64,000 nucleotides of DNA from Deltaproteobacteria bacterium (GTDB lineage Bacteria > Myxococcota_A > UBA9160 > SZUA-336): the NCBI GenBank assembly GCA_029261925.1, contig JAJDAJ010000015.1, forward strand, positions 40,475-104,474, written 5' to 3'. Under the pieces are notes generated by a model. It worked only from the letters and a program-made list of their open reading frames with translations, had not been told where the DNA came from and did not search any database. A program made the position numbers and the translations under genes. Positions 58,225 to 64,000 of this stretch are shown one piece after another (within the stretch, counting starts at the first letter, position 1; each line of letters begins with the position of its first letter).

Positions 58225-58421
58225 TCCTGGGGGTGCGAGCCTATCAGGTGGGGATCTCGCCGCTGCTGGGCCCGGGGAAGTGTCGCTTCCACCCGAGCTG
58301 CTCGGAGTACGCCGCCGAGGTGGTCCGGCGGGACGGACCCTGGCGCGGCGGGCGCAGGGCGCTGCGGCGCCTGGCTCGCTGCCATCCCTTCAGCCGGCAT
58401 GCCGGCCTGGATCTTCCCTGA
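58197..58421 (+). CDS. yidD: Membrane protein insertion efficiency factor YidD
   Basis: A YidD of about 70 residues: [34 protein letters not shown], then [19 protein letters not shown], with the three conserved Cys. It helps YidC. There is no ATG: CTG 58197 keeps the usual N-terminal RR; CTG 58221 overlaps the rnpA stop; GTG 58233 would be too short. The stop is shared with the yidC start (TGATG). Confidence 0.9.
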   Translation: MRRGVAGLLILGVRAYQVGISPLLGPGKCRFHPSCSEYAAEVVRRDGPWRGGRRALRRLARCHPFSRHAGLDLP

Positions 58422-60130
58422 TGGACCGCGTCCAGCTCGCGGCGATCGTCGGGGCGGTCGTGCTCTTCGGCCTCTTCTTGATGATGTCGCGATCGGGCGA
58501 GGTTCCCGAGCGCGGCCCCGCGGCGCCGTCGGCCGCCGACGCACCAGGCGTGCCGCGAGAGAGCCTGGATCGACGCGGCGCGTCAAGACCCTTCGGGGAT
58601 GATGACGCGCCCCTGTCTACTTTTGACGCGGTCCCTGACGCACCTGCGACCGGGACGCAAGTTCCTGAAAAAACAGCGGTTATCGAGAATGACGCGGTGC
58701 GGATGCGGATCGCGACGACACCGGTCCGGGTCGTGGATCTGGAGCTCCTGGAGTTCGCCGACCGTAAGGGAGAGGGGTCCGGCCCGGTCGAGCTGGCGAC
58801 CGATGGCGAGCGCGGGACCCTGCGCCTGGTGCTGGGTGACGAGACGCTGCGGGAGCTCGAGCGCTCGGACTGGCAGATCGTCGATCGGGGGTCGCGGGCC
58901 GTGGAGCTGGTGGGCTCCGCGGACGGAGTGGAGGTGACGCGCCGCTTCGAGCTGGACGAGCGGGGCTACGGGGCGAGGGTCAGCGTCCAGATCCGCAATC
59001 GCAGCGAGCGGACGCTGGAGCCGCGTCTGGAGCTGGGCTTCAGCGGGCGGGATCGGGGGTCCGGGGCGCCGGATCGCCTGCTGAACTACAGCCTGCTGGC
59101 CGTTGCGGACGGCGAGGTCTCGCGCGAGGTGGTCCAGGGAATCGGTTCTCCCGGCTTCTTCGGGGGCCTGTTCGGGGGCGATCCCGAGCAGCGCATCCGG
59201 GGGCCGGTCGAGGTGGTGGGGATCGACAGCCAGTACTTCATGCTGACCGCGATCAGCGACAACCCGGGCGAGTCCGAGGCGTACTTCGGGCCGCTGGGCG
59301 ACGACGCGGGGCAGGCGCTGCTGCTGTACGGGAAGATGAGCCTGCCGCCGGGGACCAGCGTGGAGCGGAGCTTCCGGCTCTACGCCGGCCCGAAGATCGG
59401 CGACCTGGTCGCGGCGGTCGACGCGCGGCTGTTTCCGCTGACCGACGTGGGCTGGCACTGGGTGCGGCCTCTGGTGGACGTCTTCGCGACCTTCCTGAAG
59501 TGGCTGCACGACAACGTGGTCTCGAACTACGGCGTGGCGATCATCATCCTGACGGTGCTGCTGCGGATCGCGGTCTACCCGCTGACGCAGCGCTCGATGA
59601 AGTCGATGAAGCGACTGGGCGAGATCGCGCCGCAGATGAAGGAGATCCAGGAGAAGCACAAGGACGAGCCCGACAAGCTGCAGGCGGAGATGATGAAGGC
59701 ATACCGGGAGAGGGGTCTGAACCCGCTGTCGGCGATGGGAGGCGGCTGCCTGCCCATGCTGATCCAGATGCCCTTCATGATCGCACTGTACTTCGCCCTG
59801 CAGGCGTCGATCGACCTGCGGCACGCTCCGTTCATGCTCTGGATCGACGATCTCTCGGCACCCGAGAATCTCTTCCCGGGCCTGCCGATCCCGCTGCGCG
59901 TGCTGCCGATCGCCATGGGTGTCACCATGCTGCTGCAGCAGCGGCTCTCGCCGGCGCCCAACGCGGATCCGCAGCAGCGGAACATGATGCAGATGATGAG
60001 CATCATGTTCGTCGTGGTTTTCTACGGGTTCGCATCCGGACTCGTGCTTTACTGGTTCGTGAGCAACCTGCTGGGAATCGCCCAGCAGATGTGGGTCAAC
60101 CGCACGCCCGCCGAGAAGCAGGCCGGCTGA
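58421..60130 (+). CDS. yidC: Membrane protein insertase YidC
   Basis: A 569-residue YidC of the Gram-negative type. An N-terminal membrane anchor (LAAIVGAVVLFGLFLMM) is followed by a periplasmic beta domain (about 90-350), then the conserved core with the Arg in LLRIAVYPLTQRSMKSMKRL and a coiled-coil loop (EIAPQMKEIQEKHKDEPDKL), and helices including PMLIQMPFMIALYFAL and LYWFVSNLLGIAQQMW. It inserts proteins, including ATP synthase subunit c, into the inner membrane. Codon use dips in GC at about 58612-58700. Confidence 0.96.
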   Translation: MDRVQLAAIVGAVVLFGLFLMMSRSGEVPERGPAAPSAADAPGVPRESLDRRGASRPFGDDDAPLSTFDAVPDAPATGTQVPEKTAVIENDAVRMRIATTPVRVVDLELLEFADRKGEGSGPVELATDGERGTLRLVLGDETLRELERSDWQIVDRGSRAVELVGSADGVEVTRRFELDERGYGARVSVQIRNRSERTLEPRLELGFSGRDRGSGAPDRLLNYSLLAVADGEVSREVVQGIGSPGFFGGLFGGDPEQRIRGPVEVVGIDSQYFMLTAISDNPGESEAYFGPLGDDAGQALLLYGKMSLPPGTSVERSFRLYAGPKIGDLVAAVDARLFPLTDVGWHWVRPLVDVFATFLKWLHDNVVSNYGVAIIILTVLLRIAVYPLTQRSMKSMKRLGEIAPQMKEIQEKHKDEPDKLQAEMMKAYRERGLNPLSAMGGGCLPMLIQMPFMIALYFALQASIDLRHAPFMLWIDDLSAPENLFPGLPIPLRVLPIAMGVTMLLQQRLSPAPNADPQQRNMMQMMSIMFVVVFYGFASGLVLYWFVSNLLGIAQQMWVNRTPAEKQAG

Positions 60131-60152
60131 CCCGACGGGAGAGAAGACGAAG

Positions 60153-60767
60153 ATGGTGAGCATCGACGAGGTCAAGGAGTTCTTCGCGGATTCGCGAGAC
60201 GTCGCCCTGTCCATGGCAGCTACACATTATGGTGTAGATGAGGCGAAGCTGGTCGTCCAGGAGGTGGCGGAGGAAGCCGACGTCTCCGGGCTGGGTGGCC
60301 GGCTCTGCTTCCTGATCTGGGTGGAGGGCGCTGCCGAGGCCCGGCCCCAGGAGGCGCGCGATCGCGATCGGGGTGGCCGCAGTGATCGCGGGCGCGACCG
60401 CGATCGGGACCGGGGTCGCGGGGATCGCGACCGTCCGCGTGGAGGCGGGGGTCGAGGCCGGGATCGCGGCGAGGCCCGCGCCTCCGACGGTGATCGGCCG
60501 CGGGGCCGAGGGGGTCGCGGTCGAGGCGGCGGGGGTCGCGAGGAGCGCGGCGACCGCCCCGAGGGCGTGGACGAGGAGCGCATCGAGGGCATCGCCCGCA
60601 GCGCCGCAGAGCGCGTGCAGCGCAGCGGCGAGGCCGAGATCCTGGAGTCGATGAACTCCAAGGAGCGCTGGGTGGTTCACAACTTCCTCAAGGATTTCGA
60701 GGGAGTGACGTCCGCCAGCGAGGGCGAGGGGGCCAACAAGCGCGTCAAGGTGCTCCCCGAGGCCTGA
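60153..60767 (+). CDS. Jag/KhpB-like protein with R3H domain and RGG-like linker
   Basis: A 204-residue protein in the position of jag. The N-terminal 60 residues resemble the Jag_N domain (SIDEVKEFFADSRDVALSMAATHYG). Residues 66-137 are Arg/Gly/Asp-rich (for example RDRDRDRGRGDRDRPRGGGG). The C-terminus is an R3H domain: ILESMNSKERWVVHNFLKDF with R172 and H176. The KH domain normally between them cannot be seen. Still likely RNA-binding. A short inverted repeat CTACAC-ATTATG-GTGTAG lies in the coding sequence at 60220-60237. Confidence 0.8.
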   Translation: MVSIDEVKEFFADSRDVALSMAATHYGVDEAKLVVQEVAEEADVSGLGGRLCFLIWVEGAAEARPQEARDRDRGGRSDRGRDRDRDRGRGDRDRPRGGGGRGRDRGEARASDGDRPRGRGGRGRGGGGREERGDRPEGVDEERIEGIARSAAERVQRSGEAEILESMNSKERWVVHNFLKDFEGVTSASEGEGANKRVKVLPEA

Positions 60768-60789
60768 CGCGCGGCGCGGAGCCGACGGG

Positions 60790-61329
60790 TTGAGCGAGGC
60801 GACCGGGCAGGGGCAGATCGAGGCCTTCCTCGACCTGCTCCGCGCCTGGGCGCCGCGCACCAATCTCGTCGGCTCCACCGACCCCGCCGCGCTCGAGCGG
60901 CACGTGGCCGACTCGCTCGCGGCGGCCCCGCACCTGGCCCGCGGTGCGGTCGTCGCCGACCTGGGCAGCGGCGCCGGCTTCCCCGGAATCCCGCTCGCGA
61001 TCGCACGCCCGGATCTCGAGCTGACGCTGGTGGAGATCCGGGAGCGGCGCGTGCACTTCCTGCGGCACGTCGTGCGCACCCTCGGCCTCGGCTGCCGCAT
61101 CGAGCGGCGGCGCATCGAGCAGGCGCCGGAGGTGGGCGTCGAAGTCGCGCTGCTGCGTGCGGTGGCGCCCCCGGCGTCGGCCCGCCTGCTGGCGCTGCCG
61201 TGGGTGCGCGCAGGGGGCGAGATCTGGATCTGGGCGGGACCCGACGAGCCGGCAGGACCGGATGCGAGCCCGATCGAGCTGGCCTCGGGCGGCCGCATCC
61301 TGCGCTTCCGCGCCTCTGGCCGGGAGTAG
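60790..61329 (+). CDS. rsmG: 16S rRNA 7-methylguanosine methyltransferase RsmG
   Basis: A 179-residue GidB-type methyltransferase: LLRAWAPRTNLVG at the start, VADLGSGAGFPGIPLAIARPDLELTLVE (SAM site), and HFLRHVVRTLG. It methylates G527 of 16S rRNA. TTG 60790 is the start, with GGAG 9 bases upstream. mnmE and mnmG, often near, are missing. The 536-bp gap after it holds the parS cluster. Confidence 0.92.
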   Translation: MSEATGQGQIEAFLDLLRAWAPRTNLVGSTDPAALERHVADSLAAAPHLARGAVVADLGSGAGFPGIPLAIARPDLELTLVEIRERRVHFLRHVVRTLGLGCRIERRRIEQAPEVGVEVALLRAVAPPASARLLALPWVRAGGEIWIWAGPDEPAGPDASPIELASGGRILRFRASGRE

Positions 61330-61352
61330 CCCCGGCGCGGCTGGCCGCGAAG

Positions 61353-61368
61353 TGTTCTACGTGGAACA
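61353..61368 (+). promoter_or_regulatory. parS site 1
   Basis: TGTTCTACGTGGAACA; differs from the perfect palindrome TGTTCCACGTGGAACA at one base. ParB-binding site next to parAB. Confidence 0.85.
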
Positions 61369-61410
61369 CCGCTGCGCAGAGCGTGCGCAGCTGGCGCGCC
61401 CGGCACCGAA

Positions 61411-61426
61411 CGTTCTACGTGGAACA
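61411..61426 (+). promoter_or_regulatory. parS site 2
   Basis: CGTTCTACGTGGAACA; same core as site 1 with the outer base changed. Confidence 0.8.
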
Positions 61427-61509
61427 CGACTGTGCAGGATGCCGGCAGCGCCCCGGGCGGGCTCCTGCGGAGCGCCCGCGTCCCGGCAGCGAGCCGTGCT
61501 GGCACGGAT

Positions 61510-61525
61510 GGTTCCGCGTGGAACA
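61510..61525 (+). promoter_or_regulatory. parS-like site 3
   Basis: GGTTCCGCGTGGAACA; the centre is CGCG instead of TACG, so binding may be weaker. Confidence 0.65.
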
Positions 61526-61759
61526 CAAACGAGCACATGGAGCGCAGCTGTCAGGTCCAGGTCACCGGGCGGGCGCCGCTTCCCGCGCCAGGACCGGCCG
61601 GCTCGCTGGAGCGGACCCACACGACCCCGGCACGCTCGCTCCTGCCCGCGGGACCGTGGGTCCGGGCCCGGGAGACGCGCCCCCCGCGACCCTGCCGGGC
61701 CCGCGCGTCCCGGAGCGCGCGGCGGACCCGGCGCCCGGAGTCCGCAGAGGACCCCGGGA

Positions 61760-61775
61760 TGTTCTACGTGGAACA
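61760..61775 (+). promoter_or_regulatory. parS site 4
   Basis: TGTTCTACGTGGAACA; identical to site 1. Confidence 0.85.
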
Positions 61776-61805
61776 GAAGCCGGCAACCTGGATGCAGCCG
61801 GCACG

Positions 61806-61821
61806 CGTTTCCCGTGGAACA
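61806..61821 (+). promoter_or_regulatory. parS-like site 5, just before parA
   Basis: CGTTTCCCGTGGAACA; only the right half is good. At 45 bases before the parA start it could serve autorepression. Confidence 0.55.
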
Positions 61822-61865
61822 CAAGGCTGTCCAGCAGCTAGACTGGTCTCGCCCCGGGGGTGGGA

Positions 61866-62654
61866 ATGGCGCGAGTCATCGCGGTAGCGAACCAGAAGGG
61901 CGGCGTGGGAAAGACCACGACGGCCGTCAACCTGGCCGCGTCTCTCGCGGCCGCGGAGTGCCGCACCCTGCTGGTCGACGTGGACCCCCAGGCCAACGCG
62001 ACCTCGAGCCTCGGACACCTCCCGGCGGAGGTGAAGGAGGACGTCTACCGGGCCCTCGTGGACGATCGTCCCATCGCGGATCTCGTCCTGGGCACGGCCC
62101 TGCAGTACCTGAGCCTGGTCCCGGCCTCCACCGACCTGGTGGGGGCCGAGGTCGAGCTCGCAGCGTCGGAGGGGCGCGAGCGGCGCCTGAAGGACGCGCT
62201 GGCGCCGGTCCGGGACGCCTACGAGGTGATCCTGATCGATACCCCGCCGTCGCTGGGCCTGCTGACGCTCAACGCTCTGGTCGCCGCCGACGGGGTGCTC
62301 GTGCCGCTGCAGTGCGAGTACCTGGCCCTGGAGGGTCTGGCGGCGCTCATGCAGACCATCGAGCTCGTCGCCGCGGAGCTCAACCCGGCCCTGCACCTGG
62401 AGGGCCTGCTCCTGACCATGTACGACCCGCGCAACAACCTGTCGCAGCAGGTCGCGAACGAGGCCCGGGATCACTTCGGCTCGACGGTCTTCCGCACCGT
62501 GGTGCCCCGGAACGTGCGGCTGTCCGAGGCGCCGAGCCACGGCAAGCCGGCGCTGCTCTATGACATCAGCTCCAAGGGCGCCATGGCGTACCTGCAGCTG
62601 GCCGAGGAATTCCTGGAAAGGATGAAGCATGGCCAACCGGAAGGCACTCGGTAG
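61866..62654 (+). CDS. parA: Chromosome partitioning ATPase ParA (Soj)
   Basis: A 262-residue ParA: deviant Walker A KGGVGKTT (K11 and K16), [12 protein letters not shown] (Walker A' Asp), and [15 protein letters not shown]. It binds DNA non-specifically with ATP and moves ParB-parS complexes. ATG 61866 is used (GTG 61860 alternative). It has the short form with no N-terminal HTH, as in chromosomal ParA. The end overlaps parB by 26 bases. Confidence 0.96.
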   Translation: MARVIAVANQKGGVGKTTTAVNLAASLAAAECRTLLVDVDPQANATSSLGHLPAEVKEDVYRALVDDRPIADLVLGTALQYLSLVPASTDLVGAEVELAASEGRERRLKDALAPVRDAYEVILIDTPPSLGLLTLNALVAADGVLVPLQCEYLALEGLAALMQTIELVAAELNPALHLEGLLLTMYDPRNNLSQQVANEARDHFGSTVFRTVVPRNVRLSEAPSHGKPALLYDISSKGAMAYLQLAEEFLERMKHGQPEGTR

Positions 62655-63543
62655 AGGGCTGTCCGCCCTGATCAAGGCCCCGCCCGAGACGGCGGGCCCG
62701 CGGACACCTGCGCCGGCCGCCGACGCCCCGGCGGGGCCCGTGGCGACAGGCGAGGATCTGGGTGCTCCGCTCTACCTGGCGGTCTCGAGCATCGCGCCGA
62801 ACCCCGCGCAGCCGCGCAAGGCATTCCGACCCGACGAGCTGGCGAGCCTGGCAGCGTCGATCCGGGAGCAGGGCGTGCTCCAGCCCCTGGTCGTGCGTCG
62901 CCGCGGGGACGGCTACGAGCTGATCATCGGCGAGCGGCGCTGGCGTGCGTCGCAGATGGCCGGCCTGGAGGAGGTCCCGGCGGTCATTCTCGACGCCACG
63001 GACCGCCAGGTCGTCGAGATGGCGCTGGTCGAGAACGTGCAGCGTGCCGACCTGAACCCGGTCGAGCTGGCCGAGGCCTTCCGGGTCCTGACCGAGGACG
63101 AGGGCATGACCCAGGAAGAGGCAGGGCGCAGAGTGGGTCTGGACCGCTCAAGCGTAGCCAATCACCTACGCATTTTGGAGCTGGAAGCCGACATACAGCA
63201 GGACTTGATCGACCTCCGCCTCAGCATGGGCCACGCCAAGGCCATCCTCCAGGCGCCTCCGGAGCACCGGCGCCTGATCCGTGACCAGGTGCTGCGCTCG
63301 GGCCTGACGGTGCGCGCTGCCGAGGAGCTGGCGCGGCGCCAGACCGGCGGCACGCGACGCACTGCCCGGCCCGGCCCCAAGCGCGACCCGCACGTGGTCG
63401 ACCTCGAGGACCAGCTGCGTCGCGAGCTCCAGACCAAGGTCCGGATCGTGGGCCGGCCCGGCAAGGGTCGAATCGAGCTGCACTATTTCCGACAGGACGA
63501 GCTGGATCGCCTGTCGGATCTGCTCCTGGGAGAGATGCGATGA
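62629..63543 (+). CDS. parB: Chromosome partitioning protein ParB (Spo0J)
   Basis: A 304-residue ParB. N-terminal [11 protein letters not shown] (ParA contact), CTP-binding [12 protein letters not shown] (101-108) and [17 protein letters not shown] (135-), the HTH around [20 protein letters not shown], and a C-terminal dimer domain ending GEMR. It loads at the parS cluster upstream. The HTH region (63150-63215) uses AT-richer codons than its neighbours. Its stop overlaps the bactofilin start as ATGA. Confidence 0.96.
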   Translation: MANRKALGRGLSALIKAPPETAGPRTPAPAADAPAGPVATGEDLGAPLYLAVSSIAPNPAQPRKAFRPDELASLAASIREQGVLQPLVVRRRGDGYELIIGERRWRASQMAGLEEVPAVILDATDRQVVEMALVENVQRADLNPVELAEAFRVLTEDEGMTQEEAGRRVGLDRSSVANHLRILELEADIQQDLIDLRLSMGHAKAILQAPPEHRRLIRDQVLRSGLTVRAAEELARRQTGGTRRTARPGPKRDPHVVDLEDQLRRELQTKVRIVGRPGKGRIELHYFRQDELDRLSDLLLGEMR

Positions 63544-63920
63544 GCGAGCCGAACCTGCAGAGCTTCCTCGATGCCGGCACCAGCTTCGAGGGAAAGATCG
63601 CGTTCACCGGAGCGGTCCGCATCGACGGGTCGTTCAAGGGCGAGGCCCACGCCGAGGGCACGCTGATCGTCGGAGAGAGCGCGGTCGTCGAGGCCACGCT
63701 CTCGGTCGGCTCGGTCGTCGTGCACGGGAAGATCAACGGCGAGCTCACCGCGGCCGACCTCGTGCACCTCGGTCCCACGGCGCGCGTCGAGGGAACCGTG
63801 CGCACCCAGCGGCTGCGCGTCGAGGAGGGCGCCGAGCTCCGCGCCAAGATCGAGATGAGCAGGGCGTCCGCGCCCAGCGCCCCGGGGTCGCCGGCCCCGC
63901 TCGATCCGAAGAAGTCGTAG
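63540..63920 (+). CDS. Bactofilin family protein
   Basis: A 126-residue bactofilin: SFLDAGTSFEGKIAFTGAVRIDGSFKG starts the right-handed beta-helix, with repeats to about residue 100 and a disordered Pro/Ala tail. Bactofilins polymerise without nucleotide and in some bacteria place ParAB at the pole or shape the cell. Coupling to parB supports a role in segregation here. Confidence 0.93.
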   Translation: MSEPNLQSFLDAGTSFEGKIAFTGAVRIDGSFKGEAHAEGTLIVGESAVVEATLSVGSVVVHGKINGELTAADLVHLGPTARVEGTVRTQRLRVEEGAELRAKIEMSRASAPSAPGSPAPLDPKKS

Positions 63921-63921
63921 G

Positions 63922-63952
63922 CCGCGCTGCGGGGAGCCATTCCCCGCGCGGC
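63922..63952. terminator. Hairpin after bactofilin gene
   Basis: CGGGGA (63931-63936) and TCCCCG (63942-63947) form the core, and flanking GCCGCGC and GCGCGGC extend the stem with a bulge. It starts two bases after the stop. No T-run. The last 48 bases of the window show nothing else. Confidence 0.4.
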
Positions 63953-64000
63953 GAGTCGCGCTGGTCGGGGGTGGCCCGGTGCGGTGCCGGGGTACTGGGC

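Larger units (their letters stand above)
61330..61865. repeat. parS cluster between rsmG and parA
   Basis: This 536-base gap carries no credible gene. It holds five near-palindromes of the parS type (listed separately), all with GTGGAACA on the plus strand. Spacings between starts are 58, 99, 250 and 46 bases. Translations of this gap repeatedly show FHVEH or VEH, which is a known side effect of parS in coding frames and not a real protein. Confidence 0.85.

Noticed and set aside
60361..60560. Tandem GC-rich repeats as a CRISPR-like or VNTR array
   Set aside because: The repeats are Arg/Asp/Gly codons in one reading frame of the jag-like gene, with no regular unit or spacer.
60096..61538. 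480-residue minus-strand frame with FHAEP and FHVER repeats
   Set aside because: The repeats are translations of the parS sites, and the frame runs antisense to rsmG and the jag-like gene.
61157..62563. 468-residue frame across the parS gap and parA
   Set aside because: It overlaps parA in another frame and lacks coding features; the gap looks non-coding.

Overview
This window is a dense, very GC-rich piece of bacterial chromosome (codon third positions nearly all G or C, many GTG and TTG starts, many 4-base ATGA/GTGA overlaps). The right end is the chromosomal origin region. dnaA, dnaN, gyrB and gyrA run leftward. rpmH, rnpA, yidD, yidC, a jag-like gene, rsmG, parA, parB and a bactofilin gene run rightward. 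The hemL-atpZ-atpI-atpB-atpE group, the parAB-bactofilin order, the mfd-PpiC-surA-pdxA-uvrA string and a proteobacterial-type GyrB suggest an uncultured deltaproteobacterial-type lineage (Myxococcota, Binatota or a relative). That placement is inference from gene content and order, not from a tree.

Layout. 0-10.1 kb: a cell-surface polysaccharide cluster with a truncated kinase-like gene, a SAM methyltransferase, four GT4 glycosyltransferases and a Wbp/Wlb-type set (dehydrogenase, aminotransferase, epimerase, acetyltransferase) for a diacetamido-uronic acid sugar nucleotide; the first enzyme of that route (WbpA type) is not in the window. 10.1-17 kb: FolB, an alpha/beta hydrolase, a class III aminotransferase, a DUF4399 protein, a ThDP lyase/decarboxylase with an overlapping unknown gene, an acyl-CoA dehydrogenase and an RRM protein. 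17.5-26 kb: a TPR lipoprotein, a YbjQ-type protein, a 41-residue basic protein, purM-tgt, a DUF3604-ALDH-SDR group and a DUF4156 protein. 26-27.5 kb: a 31-bp inverted repeat, then rlmE overlapping a stand-alone rplC. 27.7-37.7 kb: a tightly coupled mfd-ppiC-surA-pdxA-uvrA-CPBP operon. 37.7-45.8 kb: small accessory genes (cupin, TM2, PilZ, coiled-coil protein, ApaH-like phosphatase, thioesterase, Nudix-GNAT fusion, SnoaL-like, DUF924 fusion, membrane proteins and lipoproteins). 45.8-49.7 kb: tmk, the Fo genes of ATP synthase and hemL. 49.7-64 kb: the replication, segregation and membrane-insertion core.

Origin and segregation. Between dnaN and dnaA lies a 186-bp gap with an AT-rich patch (about 75% A+T over 28 bases, very unusual here) and two near-consensus DnaA boxes (TTATTCACC and TTATCCACC), so this is the best oriC candidate. 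The DnaA itself is clearly divergent: a His replaces the Asp of the DNA-binding DHTT motif, and Walker B is altered. Between rsmG and parA a 536-bp gap carries five parS-like palindromes (core GTTCTACGTGGAAC and variants), next to the ParA and ParB genes that would use them.

I found no tRNA, rRNA, CRISPR array, prophage or insertion sequence. The most unusual points are the divergent DnaA with its boxes, the parS cluster, a Jag-like protein whose KH domain seems replaced by an Arg/Gly/Asp-rich linker, the lone rplC overlapping an rlmE gene with no normal start codon, and the 31-bp inverted repeat with a nested palindrome. No obviously new defence or metabolic system is visible.
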